Origin: Phoronis australis
Taxonomy: Eukaryota > Phoronida > Phoronidae
Direction: 5' to 3'
DNA length: 64,000 nt
NCBI GenBank assembly: GCA_002633005.1
Contig: NMRA01000028.1
Span: forward strand, 1,191,688-1,255,687
The position numbers were made by a program, and so were the translations under genes. Below are positions 32,473-45,400 of the stretch, piece after piece. Each line of letters starts with the position of its first letter. The stretch's first letter is position 1. The notes below the pieces were generated by a model, which was not told where the DNA came from, ran no database searches, and saw nothing but the letters and a program-made list of their open reading frames with translations.

Positions 32473-33082
32473 CTGGAAAATATACAATGAAACAAGTCAC
32501 TTTTATCATTATTCAATAGTGCATCCTGATACAAAACAATTTATAAAACCTGTAAGAATGTGTGTGATGATCCCTGTGGTTATTGTACATTGAGAATTGT
32601 GAGATGCAAGTCAATTTCAATGAGGGCAAAGCCTGAGTTGAAATCGACTTTGGGCACATCACAAATTAAGTAAGATAAAATAACATGGCTATCACATATG
32701 TTGTATAACATATTGATCATACGATAAAAGTTCTCAAGTTTGGGACAGTGAAAAAATTATTATTTGTGTCAAAGTTGGAGCTTGTGTCAAAATTTAGAAA
32801 TAAGCCTCATTGGCCATCCCAAATTCAAGAAACATGAGAAAGACGAATTTTGCATTAGCAGCTATTTTTGATGATTTTAACTCAGACAGGGTACTCTGGC
32901 TGTACAGAACACACAAGCATGCTTTCAGAACACATCAGAGAATATAAGCAACAGGCCAAAAACTTAGCAATCATATGGCTGAACACAGCAAACGCCTACA
33001 GATCTATGCCTCATCTGTTGCCATGAGGATCTTCTATATACCAGAGAAAGCTCATTAAATACTTATTCACAACTGCTTCCAG

Positions 33083-33468
33083 AGCATACGGATGAGATTC
33101 ACTGTGGAGGACTTCACGACAAACTGGTAGCCGTTGGAGAAGGATATTTTGACCGGCTGCACTACATGTATATCCATTATATTGTTTGTGATGGGGATGA
33201 ACATCTCGATATCAAAAGGCAGCAGAGAATGCAGAGGTCCAATGTTCCAAGGGTCAAGACTACCAGTTGTCAAGGAATTTGTGGATGTCCTAACCATTAC
33301 TGCCAACTTCACAGTCGGAGCAGCATGGGTGCTGAAGAAGTTGGCAGATTAGTTGGAATGGTGGGACTGAAGTTCAAGGTCACCAAATCAAGGAGTCTGG
33401 TGTTGACGAAAGAGAGAATTTGCCACCACAATACTTTCAGCATCGATGTCGAACCAAGAAGCCTTTAA
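33083..33468 (+). pseudogene. Reverse-transcriptase fragment, decayed
   Basis: It contains SIRMRFTVEDFTTNW, a stop, LEKDILTGCT, ILFVMGMN, RGPMFQGSRLPVVKEF and VDVLTIT. After a frameshift near 33352 it continues GLKFKVTKSRSLVLTKERI. This order matches a retroelement reverse-transcriptase family common in marine invertebrates (a GCTISV-LFV-GMN block, an FMDDLT-type active-site block, and a KSRSLV block). The active-site DD is VD here. It has one stop and one frameshift and is truncated at both ends. It lies just upstream of the F-box gene on the opposite strand. Confidence 0.7.
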
Positions 33469-33805
33469 AATACTGAGGCAAGAACTATATTGAGGTACTC
33501 CACCAAGTTTTACAGGTGTGGGTCTATATAGCCTAGGCTCATGCTACACTTTTAAAGGTATTAGCCAAAATGACTAAAGCATCTGAAAACTTTTAGCCTT
33601 AATCAAAATACTTTCTCTTTCCCAACACAGTTGCACAGACCGAACATTTTAGTTTTCCATGTTATGCACACTCCGACTCTTTTCATAAATGTAATATAAG
33701 AAAACATCTTTACCTTAAGAAAAAATAAAACAAATAATCAACATTCCAAGGTCATATAGCAACCTAATAAGTTTGAGAGGATATTACCAACACGAGTTTC
33801 ATTAT

Positions 33806-34065
33806 GACCTAAAAAGTATGCACCGGATTCCACCTATACCCGAGTTACTGCGTGTGTATGCTGGCAATATGGGTGTTTAAATAATGTTGACCTTAAAAAA
33901 TTGGGCAGGAGTTCCCCCTATCCCCAGTTACGGCGGAGGTAGGCTGGTCAAATGGACACTTCATTGATGTTGACCTAAAAAAATTGAGTAGGGATTCTGC
34001 TGTATCCCGGGGTTACAGCGGGGGAACGCCAGCTAACGTGGACATTTTGATGAGCAAGACATTTA
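33806..34065. repeat. ~80-bp degenerate tandem repeat, three units
   Basis: Three units share GTTGACCTAAAAAATTGG-like starts, a TATCCC-GTTAC middle and a GG-A-GCTGG end. Their mutual divergence suggests an old array. Confidence 0.55.
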
Positions 34066-34199
34066 GGTCCAAAAACATTAACATAGCTTGTGACATGCAA
34101 ATAAAGCTAAATCGTGCTGAGTAATGAATATAAAACTCATTACGGAAGTAAAAAATTGGTATTTTCTTTACCTTGCTTTCTTTCGGCCACTACCAACAT

Positions 34200-36305
34200 A
34201 CAAACACATCCCAGTCTCAATAACTTTTTAGGAGCTCCCTTGATATTGGGGCCGAATATCGACCCCAATCCCCTCTGAAAGATGATTGAAAAATCACGCG
34301 AAATTCCCCTCATGAGGTCCAAAAATTCCCCTAAAGTAATTGAAAATTCCCCTCGAGGTTTGAACAATTTGTAACTCACACAGGTCGCAATTTGAAAGAG
34401 CGCAAAATGTTACTTTTGGCTACTTGAGGCAGAGCCTATGAGGGCTTGCAACAGGGTGGGGGCTGCTGTTGATGGTGATCAGCAGGTAGAATTTTCCCCT
34501 CACCCCAAAAAAATCCCCTCTCACAAGGCACCTTTCCTCTCAGATAAACCAGGCCTTGTTTTTACACTTGTGACATTTAGCGAGCTGCCTAGGTATGACA
34601 TGTGACGTATTTTAATTTAAAAATAGATAACAAACTCATTCTTCCCACTGTTGTCCGAGCCTTTTAGTCCTTGAAAACAAAACTTGTCAGTGTCAAGTCT
34701 CAAAAATATTTGAGACGACAAAGTGTGCGCTGAAAATTGGTAAAGTTCGTAATGAATTAGGAGAGATTTTTGAACCTTGAGTTCATATTGCATGTTTGAG
34801 ACAGTTAAACTCTGTTCAGTATTAAAATACTGTCGGACCCGCTCACACCACGTCGCCAGTGTAAAATGTTATAAAGAGAGACTGGGTCGCCTTTGATGCC
34901 AAAAACTAATATTCTATTCATTGTTCTGACATTGTCACTTGCAGACAACAAGCAGCAACACCTACACTAGATCTCGATATGAAGCGAGAAATTGCCATAT
35001 AATTACAAAGAGCGCTGACCCCTCCCCCTTACACAGTTGAATATTTCGTTTCTGTAAAAGAGTGATTTCAGGGGGAGTGACGGACATGAAATGGAACATT
35101 CGCTTGCTGTTTTTAGGACTCCGAATCGAATAATGTCGTTTGCGGCACGACTTGATTCGAGATGACTGTGAGTTTACATGAGAGTAGGTTTCCTGAAATT
35201 AATTTTACTGTCAAGTTGCAAAAGCTCAACCATCATCAGTGCTGCTCACAATTCACCAATGGCAAGCTGGCATGCGGCTATCGAGAGCCTAGAGTGGTAT
35301 TGTGATCAGTCTGAAACTTGTCGTAACTCGTCAAGCAGTGATGAGATTGAGAACATCATTGTGGCCTTTCTGACAGATTTCATTGAAGATGGATAGTGGT
35401 ATATTCTAAAATGTCATGTACGCCATAAAAATAACACTTCACCCTGGCTAAACCACCAGTCGCGTTACTATAAATACCTTTTGAGCTTAGATGGACACCT
35501 TTGAAAGATGCAGAGTATTTACATCGTTCCAACAAATACTATATCAATAAACATTTTTTCCAAATAGCTCTTCATTCTGCCAACAAAACTGAAGACAGAA
35601 CTCAATGTGCCAGAGGTCAAACAGAAATGTACACATGCAGTGTTATGGGGAGATCACCCACCTGCCAGCCATGCTGATAAGAAGCATTACAGACGGGGAC
35701 TGGCCTTGGCAACACGAAGCCCCTCAGCTGGCTGCTGAGAGGCTACAATACTCCCTATCCATCTCTGAACTAATCTCATTACCGTGTATTTAAAAAAGGC
35801 AGTGGCCCAAATCGGGTCACCGAGTAAGAGGTTTTTACCTCATCAAACACTTAAAATTGTCACTTAAAAAAGTACTTACTATCTTCAGCAATACCTTCTA
35901 GTTCTATGCATATCTTCAATGAAGTATGAAGATATCCAGAGTAATTGTAAGATTTGTGGCAATTAGACTTTTGTTTGTGAACTGGCCTGATTTTGCACAA
36001 CTTCCTCATATAATGGCACTCACCGAGAGAAGCTCGAGTGAACCTCAACAGATTTTCATGGACGTGTTCTAATTATGTAGACTAAATGATTTCCAGACTC
36101 ATGCTATGTGTTGATAATAACTCAGAGCATGTATGCATGCTTCAGTCAATGTCATTTACTGTATTTTGAAATGAGTTACTTTTTATGGGGGTAGGCCTAT
36201 GGTATTGTAATTACCTAGGATGGCCTATAGCAACAGATTCCATTTATTACAAGTTCTAAAAAGATAGAAATAAGCTCCCATGGTTTTGGCAGTCTGGATT
36301 CACTT
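34200..36305. other. Non-coding stretch, nothing recognised
   Basis: Short scattered AAATTCCCCTC motifs occur at 34300-34520. Several 60-80 codon ORFs (35178-35396, 35605-35793, 35860-36048) show no domain. Upstream exons of the minus-strand F-box gene could be here but I could not identify any. Confidence 0.45.
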
Positions 36306-36360
36306 GTTGTAGATGTGCTTCCGATGAATCATATGAGCCTCTGTTAGCTACTCGCTAACG

Positions 36361-38347
36361 GGCAATAGCGGAGTTGCAACGCCGCCATATTGGAAATGGG
36401 TCAGAATGTTGCATTGTGGTTAAGCCGGTAAACAAGTACGTCGACAAGCGTGGGGGCGAACCGGCCACAGGGAGGTTGTACGTGTTGTGTGCCTGGCATG
36501 CTATAATACCAGTTAGCGAAATAAAAAATTTAGTTAACTACCTGTTTCCCAAGGATCAAGAACTGCGTTAAACATGGGTCAGAGACATCGGTAGAGCTGG
36601 TAGCAAAGGCCGACTTCGTGAATTCTTTCCGACTTCGTAGCATAAAGTGTGCAGCGCTCATTTTGAGGGCGGCAAGAAAACGTATCTTAGAAACTGCCCA
36701 ACAATATCTCCCTTCAAAGAAACAGTAACAAATACTCCACGGCGGTTGGTAGTGAAAAAAAAACTTGTTTTCGCTTGACCAGAACCAAGCCAACATGAGC
36801 AATTTTGAGGATAATGCCTCTGCACAATCACCTGTTCTGGGTCGACTCACTTAACGTATGCACACTATATGCATTACGCGCTAAGATAAAGTGTGCAGAT
36901 TATTATTATTTACTTTCTACAAAATTGTGGTACATTGCTATCAAAATTCGTTGTTAAATTACGATCATTTTTCATAAAATTTTGTTGAAGTTCCAGGGCG
37001 AAATCTTGCCGACAAATGCGTAGCTGCTGGTCTCGCAATCGTCGATAGGGCTTGAATTCTTAAATAAGAATACAGCTTTGACTCAACAAATTACCTGAAA
37101 TCCTCCTCAAGTTTTCCAAATAGCGTCTCTAAGATTTTTAAGTTCTTGTGAAGTCTGGATTAACTGCAGATTAAGTCCAAATCTACGCTAGATTGTAGCA
37201 CGCAACCCGAGAAAAATCTCTGTGGGAACACATGTTGTTGTCACGTGACGTTTGTTTTGAAGTTTGTATGCGTGTGTGTGAGAGTAAGCGTGCGTGTGCT
37301 TGTCAGAGTTCATTTGCCAGAGTAATGTAATGATCTAGGTGTGCATTGTATCCAAAAAAAAAAAAAAAGAAAAATAAGTCAAGCAGTCAAGCAGAGCGTG
37401 TTTTAATATTTACGGCTTAGCACTTGCTGGCCTCATCTGCTAAAAACGTTCGAGAATTTTTTCGGTAAGACCGACATGTCACTCATTGAGTCGCCGGGTG
37501 AGTGGATGCGTGACCGTAGTGTAACAGCTATTTCCCGGAAGATTTGGGGTGTAAGGGTGCGAAGTGGGTCATTTTGACCTTAAAAACACCAATTATGATT
37601 AGTTAAATAATTTCTCTTAAAAATAATGCAGAAGCTTTTTACGGTATTGGAAACTTTCGGAAATTAGTGCCAATATTTATTTGCCGATGCTATGTTACCC
37701 GATTAATCTTCGATGACAGTCGGTACATTATGCAGCGCGCGCTTCTTGGTCGCGTGCTAACACTGGTCGAGTTTTTTTTTTTAGTCTTCGATTCACGGTT
37801 TTCACATGCACAAAGAAGTTTGAGGCCGGAGAAGATCTGTACTGGAAAGAAACAATGCAATCCCGCTCTTTGACAAGTACGCTGTGTCTGTTTTCAAAGT
37901 CCAGACCCGCGTAGTGGGGCACATCCCTCGCAAGAGCAGCAAAACTTCTGCGTTCTTTTTGAATCGCGGCGTAAGTTTGAAGTGTATACGGACATAACGG
38001 TGAGGCTCGTGGTCCGTTACAAATTCAGGCTGTCGGATCTTTCAATTGATAAATTGGAGACGTTAGAACTGTAGGTAAGGGCATTTTTCGCATGTAGTTC
38101 ATGGGCTGGGCGCTTACTTTAGCAAAGTCTGAAAACGCGTTGGGGCACTTGTTGAGCCATGGGCGCTAATTAGGGCGAATAGCGGCAGAATTACATACAG
38201 CAGCGTAGTTTAATGCACACAAATTACACGTCGTGCAAACCAGTCGGTCATCCCGTTTACCATCAACAATCCCAGTAGCCTTTGCGCACCCTAATTTCCG
38301 GACATGCGCAATCGTTAAATCGATTCGGTTGCAACTCCGCTATTGCC
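36361..38347 (+). mobile_element. DNA transposon relic with 20-bp TIRs and a THAP finger
   Basis: GGCAATAGCGGAGTTGCAAC at 36361-36380 is perfectly inverted at 38328-38347. The flanks are the two halves of a SINE-like repeat, which fixes the borders. The interior has a decayed THAP finger (36478-36777) and no recognisable transposase core, so it is probably an internally deleted P-type or related THAP transposon. I could not see an exact target-site duplication. Confidence 0.75.
36478..36777 (+). pseudogene. THAP-type zinc finger, frameshifted
   Basis: The first half reads VVCLACYNTS (C-x2-C), then after a stop and a frame change YLFPKDQELR, a stop, TWVRDIGR, and in a third frame HKVCSAHFEGGKKTYL and NCPTISPFK. 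This is the full THAP order: paired Cys, FPKD, Trp, C-x2-H, PTI-P. At least three disruptions make it non-functional. Confidence 0.75.
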
Positions 38348-38533
38348 TATTAGCTGAATGGTTAACACGCTTGCCGGTTTTATGGGGGTCGCTGGTTCGT
38401 TCCCCGGGTCGGGTAATCTCGGCTATTACTACAAATGGCGTAGTCGGCAAACGGATGATCTACCGATGAAGCACTGCCAACAAGTACCCGCGGACCTCGA
38501 GACGGCTCGCATGGAAGGTTCCAGGAGTCAAGG

Positions 38534-38635
38534 ACCTGTATGAGAGACTACCTTGTGTTCACCTGTGTTGTGATGGTAAAGGTACCAAGGGATGTTGATG
38601 ACCTGTATGCGAGACATCCTGGTGTTCACCTTCCT
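38534..38635. repeat. Two-copy GACCTGTATG repeat
   Basis: GACCTGTATGAGAGACTACC...GTTCACCT and GACCTGTATGCGAGACATCC...GTTCACCT are ~66 bp apart, between the two SINE-like copies. Confidence 0.5.
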
Positions 38636-38668
38636 GGTGGCGTGCCCGTTCCGTAGGGAAGGGGGTTA

Positions 38669-38822
38669 TGTTGTAGATGGGCTTCCGGTGAATCATATGA
38701 GCCTCTATTAGCTACTCGCTAAAGGGCTACTGCAGCTGAATGGTTAGCACGCTTCCCGGTTTTATGCCTTATGGGGGTCGCTGGTTCGATCCCCCGGTCG
38801 GGTAATCTCGGCTATTACTACA
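38669..38822 (+). repeat. tRNA-SINE-like repeat, copy B, uninterrupted
   Basis: It contains GAATCATATGAGCCTCTATT, an A box (AGCTGAATGGTTAGCACGC at 38734) and a B box (GGTTCGATCCC at 38783-38793), ending GGTAATCTCGGCTATTACTAC. The A and B boxes are about as far apart as in a tRNA, but the arms do not close into a good cloverleaf. It is a tRNA-derived repeat, not a tRNA gene. Confidence 0.65.
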
Positions 38823-39846
38823 CACTGTTCCACAGTTCATAGTAATCACAGTAGTACATGGCAGCCTTGGGTGAAAACTGCTGATGTTGCGTACTTTTGC
38901 TAATTTTGTAAGAAGCTTGATACACTTTCTGGAGATGCAAGTTAACTGTGCACATTTTTTAAGTCTGGCCCAGGATCACGCCATATGTTCAAATTCTGTA
39001 AATCCTGTGGAGCAGAAGAGGACCTGCCTTAACCTACTTTTTTCAAGTCAAAAACCAGCAAAACTGTTGAATGGAATTAATACGAGGATTAAGAAAATAA
39101 TTTGGGAAATGCGCAGTTTTTAACTTGGCTGGCATTGAGCATCAATTGAAGATAAACGCAAATCACCAGGCGCAACAAAAATCACAAGGAAGAATGGCGT
39201 CTTTTAATTAGCAAGCACTAAAAGACAGGCGGCTCAAGAAATAAATTCCCGGTGTATTCCTGTTGCTAAAATTACTTACACAGTTGACAGAACTCCTCAT
39301 ATTGAATTGGGAGCAGCAATGGGCGCAGCCATCTTGAGTTGTCTAGCATCCGTTTCCTGTTGGATAGCGACATCTAACGAGCAATAACTGAGTGACGAAC
39401 ACACTTTCACAGCCACGACCAGAGATGATGCGGCATCCGATCAACTCTGGTCTGCAGGTTGTACATACTTTAATTTTTGAAAGTTTGTTCAGATTTGCAA
39501 ACGAATAAAAGACAAAAGCACTAAATAACTGTTTTCACACCAAAACGTCTTATTGCATATTCGTCTTGCAGCACGAATATGAACAGAGGCTGAGGAAAAA
39601 GCCGGAAATCTCAACAGAAATAAGCTATATTTTTGGGAATTAAACAAATGGCGTGTTACATATACGTGTGATTTTGTACTAATAGCCTTTTGTTGTTTCT
39701 TTAATTAAAGTGGGAAGGATAATCGACTTATTCTGAACCGTCTGGAAAATAAAAAACATGGTGAAAGCAAATAGGCGACATATACACAAGTATTACCGTT
39801 CATTGAAAAAATCCTCGGTTTGACTTGTTGTAGCACAGCGTAGACT

Positions 39847-40025
39847 TATCACCTTGCTTATATTATAGACAATATTATAAAGTGCACCGGCATGTACCTA
39901 TCACCCTACTATTATAGACAATATTACAAAGTGCACCGACATTTACCCATCACCCTACTATTATAGACAATATTACAAAGTGTACCGGCATGTACCTATC
40001 ACCCTACTATTAGAGACAATATTCC
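39847..40025. repeat. 50-bp tandem repeat, ~3.5 copies
   Basis: The unit contains TATCACCCTACTATTATAGA and CAATATTACAAAGTGCACCG. Adjacent units are over 90% alike, so the array is recent. Confidence 0.9.
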
Positions 40026-42180
40026 AACGTAGACCAATATGCTATTTGTTCTAAGCTTACCTTGATGTGTATTAATATTTCATTTTTTTCAACAAATTTT
40101 GGAATAAATTTAGCAATATTTCCTGTTTTAATCCAATGCCTATTGAATCGATTTTCATTTGTTGTTCTAAACATTAAATTAGGTTTTATCTTGAGTGTTT
40201 ACGCTTAAGTCTCCATTTCCATACACACTTCAAAATGACTTTTAAAGTTATCAGTGGAGTTATACAGAAATTATGTAAATTTTGATTCAAAATGCAATAG
40301 CTTAATGAATCTAAAACAGCGCCAAAACGAAACTGACGTACCGAAAAATCTACTTCTTGATTTATAATTTTCTTATGCAATGCGACGGTTGATGGTTACA
40401 AAATTCCGCACATTTTAATATTTATTCCAATACATACACAGAAAAAAGTGTGAAACTCAGTACAATGACATTTTTGTTAACGATTTTTAACAGGATTTTT
40501 CTCGCATTAACCGCGTGGTTGATGCCTTGGCCTACTAGCGCTAATTAGTTATACGCGCGAGTGTTTGTTTAATCGAATTTGTTTTGATATTTATGAATAG
40601 ACGATGAAAATGTGAGAATGTAAAGTGACCTAGAAAAAAACTGTGCTAAATTAATATTTGCCTTCTCGTGTTACCGGCGATACACAGGTTGACAGATGAA
40701 TATGGGCTGGCTTTTTAATAAAGGTTTACCAATTATACGGAATAAATTGATGCGAGTGCGTAAAATGTAAACAAGCTAGATTTTAATTGAAAGATATGTC
40801 AACAGCGAGTAATGTAGACCGTGCAGTTAAACATGAATAAAGATTGTCTTACCTAATTAGCTTCCTCTGATAAAATATTCAACTTTTTTAAAATTTAGTG
40901 GGAGTCTTCATTGCACCAACACATAAAATAAAAAATAATGAAAAAATGATGTCAACAAAAAACCTTAAAAAACACTGGCATGTCTCTTGAGTGCTTCAGA
41001 AAAATACGCAATGTACGGTAGATGTGTTGCGAATTCAGTTTATGGGGCAAAAGTAGTTGGCTTATAAAAAACCTCCAATTATAATCGACCCTGCGAACAT
41101 AATGATTAATACAAAAGCAAAAAAAGAAAAATAACGACATTTTGACGTTTTTCATTTACCTGGCGAAAGCAGTCACGGCTTCACGTGTAGCGTGCATTCA
41201 CCGTTTACAACGCAAGCTTAATTCCAGCATGCTCGTAGACGCGGCCGTTACCGGACACACGCACTGCTAAAGTTCTTACCACTTAGACCACTGGAGGCGT
41301 ACATGCAGAAATAATTCTAAACTCAATAAGGTATTAAACATCTCAAGGATCGACAAGAGCAATGAGTTTAAAAATCTTCTCGTTTCCGCTGCCACCTTCC
41401 TGATAATGCGATCACTTTAAGAGATCGAAGTATTTCTTTGTTTTGCACATCATACCTTCAAAGGTTGGTTAACTAAGATGACACAGTCAACATGGCTCAC
41501 GCGCGGCTCAACTTGTAACGGAACTTCACGCCGAGTCTTATAGTCTGGTTTCCATGACAACACAATGAAATTGAGTTGTAGCTATATTCGGACCGTTTTT
41601 ATGGTTTACAGATTACAACTGATCGCTTGTCCGCTAAATAGAGTTGAACACGAAAATTTGAGCTTTCCGAGAGTTGGTCACTTTTTTAAAGTCTCATAGA
41701 TCGATGAGGTCAATATCAACTAGTTCCACTAGGCCCTATAATCGTGGAAAAACAGGAACGCGTTAAAATCTATTAGATGTCTACTCTATATACTTTTTAG
41801 GTATTCAAGATCATCGTATTGTGTGTGGAATTAAAGAAAACACAAAATATCTTTTTGCACGTCGAGCGACTATTTTGTTACCTAATATTGCTATGGATAA
41901 TTTTTGTGTTCCGTCCGCAATTCCAGATTCGTTTAGTCGTCAAGCCTCCATGTATCCTTGCTTGTAGTGGGAGTTACCCAACTAACTCGTTGTTTTAACG
42001 ACATCTGGCGGTCAATATTGTGACACTTGAATTAGAATGAAGATAAAAGCAAACGTCCATTTCAACTTGACACCAATAAACAATGGGTCCGTGTAAGAAA
42101 AGGAAAAGACAAAATTAAAAAACTTTAGCACAGAACACTGTTGTACGAAGATTCATATCATAGCCACGGATCTCTTTTCA
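40026..42180. other. Non-coding stretch, nothing recognised
   Basis: Strongly AT-rich, with only short chance ORFs. No repeat family seen elsewhere in the window recurs here. Confidence 0.5.
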
Positions 42181-42214
42181 CAAGCGTAATATTAACACCA
42201 ACTTTTTGAAAAGG

Positions 42215-42374
42215 AAACAACGCCAACAACAAGAAATATACCAACAATAACAACAAAAACAAGAAATACAACAACAATAACAACAACAACAACTACAGCA
42301 GCTACAACAACAATAACGACAACGAAAATAACGACAACAACAAAACGTCAACAACAATAACGACAACAACAACG

Positions 42375-42413
<39 letters not shown>

Positions 42414-42492
42414 TTAACAACAGCTACAACAACAATAACGACAATTACAACAATGACAACAACGACAACAACAGCAACAACAACAACAACGA
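42215..42492. repeat. (AAC)n trinucleotide array
   Basis: About 280 bases of AAC/ACA with GAC and ATA variants. The Leu-, Cys- and Val-rich minus-strand ORFs across it are artefacts of the triplet repeat. Confidence 0.95.
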
Positions 42493-42499
42493 ATTTTGA

Positions 42500-45400
42500 C
42501 TGATAATGATACATTCTTGCTTCAAACTTGGAATGCATTTTTTCTGGTACTGTGCTACACCATACTCGAATGATGTTCAAATTCAGAATGCGACCTACGA
42601 CTTTATCAATGTTTAATCGTCTTGTTTATCAAAAACTTCGCTTCAGCAGCTGTGTGTGTCCTGGGGCGCTGAGCATCGTTTTCAAGCGGAAGCAATGCAT
42701 TGAGGGACGATATCTGAGACCGCACCTGTGTGTCTGTCTAGTAATAAGCTAGATGTCGTAGAGCGTACTGAAACGGAATGAACTAATCCAAACAGGTGAT
42801 GAAGTATACCTGTATGGGCATTTTGCATTTTTGATGAGTCAATCGCGACGCCAACACAAACCCAACAAGGAAATAGGATAATGCTAAACCTCCACAAGAT
42901 AGCGCTTATGTGGCCCAGAGAATTGTCGAACGGAAAACTGCATTCAAGAACATAAAATATTTACAATTTCATTAACTTATTCAAATTTCATGCAATTTGC
43001 TTTACAGTCAGCTCATACGAATGCATTATCAAACTATTATTATAAGAAAACGACAATAATATCTAGTGTCTGCAGGTGAAAGAGATTTTGAATTAGTGAC
43101 TTTTTTAAAAGTCCATAAAACTTAAAAGTTTTTTTATTGTTATCATTGTGGTGCAACTATTGCCAATTTAGGTTATCACAAAATTCTCCTTGTATGTTGG
43201 ACAAAGTTGGTTCTGGTCTTTACTCCACCCGACTAAAAGGAAACTGAATTAAGTCACGAAAACAAGAGTCAGCAATATTTGATATGCCATGGGATGACAA
43301 CTGATGAGTAAAATACAGCTTCATTTTTGCTCGTCTCAGGTGGATTTTTCTTTGAAAAAGTGAAAAATTAATAAGAAATACGGCACAACCTACTCGATTT
43401 TCACAAAAAACACCAGAACCAATGGAAGTATGTCTTTTGATCTTATTTGACAGTAGAAAAGTTGTGAGCATAGATATTTATTTAGGAAAACCAAACAAGC
43501 TGAAATATCATTATTAGCTCGTTACAGTAGCCACAAACTCGAAAGCCCATAACATTACCATAATCATTATTTACTAACAATCAATGGACATGTAATACAC
43601 TATGAAGCACTCCTCCGTAGACCGACTTTACTATTTGCCATTAAGTTGTGGACAAAACGCAAATTAAGTTAAGCAAACGTTGTCAAAAATAAGTTTATCT
43701 AGTTTCAGTTCACCTCACTGCTTACTTATTGTCATAACACAATTCAGGAATTATTAACTTTCATAATAATTTCCTTCGAGCAATTTGATATCGAAGTTCG
43801 ATAAATGTTCTCTTTCATCTACCCGAAAGGAAAACATGGACCGAAAAGGCTAAATAAATAAACAAACGGCTTCTACCGTTATGAAAGCGCTGCTCTTACA
43901 ACCAATAATGGAATGTAAATAGAAAACCTAAAGCCTCAATTCAGCCTGAGCGTAATCCTTTGTTCGAAAATTGTCGATATTTGTACTGTGAATTGGACTC
44001 AATGATTTTTACAAAATGTCTTTTATTGGTTTTCTACTGTCTCTCTCACGCTTATGTACATCGATACAAAACTTTGGAACAAAATGATATAGAAAACCTC
44101 AAGTCACAAGTCGAGTGCTTTATCAAATTCATTTGAATATAAAAGGTGACAATTTGCTCGGTGTCTAACGCATAATTATTGACCAGACACGGCTACTTTA
44201 AGTGACACAATTATTACATCACGTGTCACGTGACGGTAGCTTGTCTGTTTGTCCTGGTACATCCTTTGACGGAAATTTGCTGGAAAACAAAAATAATAAA
44301 CAAACAGCGAATCGCCGATAAAACAGTCAGCCTGAGTCAATAGGAGTTTGTGAAAATACATTTTACAGTCGGGTTTATTGACATAGTAACTGTGAGCTAA
44401 TGGGTATCTGTGGCTTGATAACGAGGCTGGCTATTTGAATTAGGGAAAGTCAATCTCGGGAAAGGATACAAGCCGAGTGTTTTAATATAGTCAAATATTG
44501 ACTCTACCCTCCTGAATAGCTTAAAACGCCTGAAGAGAGTGCAGCCGAGTGCAGGCACCTGGAGCAAACGGGAGTCAAAGGTCGGGAGACGAACATGTGC
44601 CAAAGCATTCATTTCAGTAAAATTCAAGAAATGCAAACAAAGAAATTAAATTCCTATGGGATGGTTCAAATTGAACTTACTGAAACTGTTCAAAAACTCT
44701 GAGACTTTCCGCAACCATCTAAATACTGAATAACAATAGAAAAATTGAAAAAAGTGAGGAAAATGTTATTGTGTTTGTGCTTCCTGATAACGAATTATTG
44801 CATTCTCCGTTGTGTTCCCTTCAATAACCAACGACGGGCGATAATCTGACGCAGCACTGAGAATGTTAATAGTCTCTCATTCTGCAAGTTATAAAACCTT
44901 TTATTCCCCGCAAGTTCCCGTGTGACTTTGGATTTTTGGATTTCAATGTTTTCGTTTTCATCTAAAATATTTCCCTGAAGAAAAAGGAAACTTCATTCAT
45001 TTAAAATTTATAGGCACAATTGATTAAAACACGATGGGGGCAATGGAATCCAAAAATATCCGCTCGTCCCTATAACGCCCTAAGTGGGGGTGTTGCTAAA
45101 GAGAATCTGAATGGGAGCCAGCAGCCAACAACAATCGCAATAACTGCGCAGACTCAGATATTCGTATTCAAAATCCAGGAAATCAAATTTCAAAATATTA
45201 AACAGCGAACTATGTCGTGTTACACCACTCTACAGGCAGAAAAATATTGTCGCTGTGTCTCACGAGAGTTCAAACAAACTAATAAGATGTGAAGAGCCGC
45301 GCAATCTGATCACCAGGAAAACAAAAACCGGAAACACGAAACTGACATGAGATAATTACACTAACTCGAAAACCTGTCATCGAAATAATTACACGCTGTT

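Larger units (their letters stand above)
36306..38424 (+). repeat. tRNA-SINE-like repeat, copy A, split by an insertion
   Basis: The left part 36306-36360 and right part 38348-38424 match, in order, the contiguous repeat at 38669-38822. The right part has Pol III-type boxes: A box TAGCTGAATGGTTAACACGC at 38351 and B box GGTTCGTTCCC at 38394. A 1,987-bp element separates the two parts. Confidence 0.75.

Noticed and set aside
38348-38424. Possible tRNA gene
   Set aside because: A and B boxes are present, but the stems do not close into a cloverleaf and the sequence is repeated with indels, as in a SINE.
42178-42580. Leu/Cys/Val-rich minus-strand ORFs
   Set aside because: Direct products of the AAC array.
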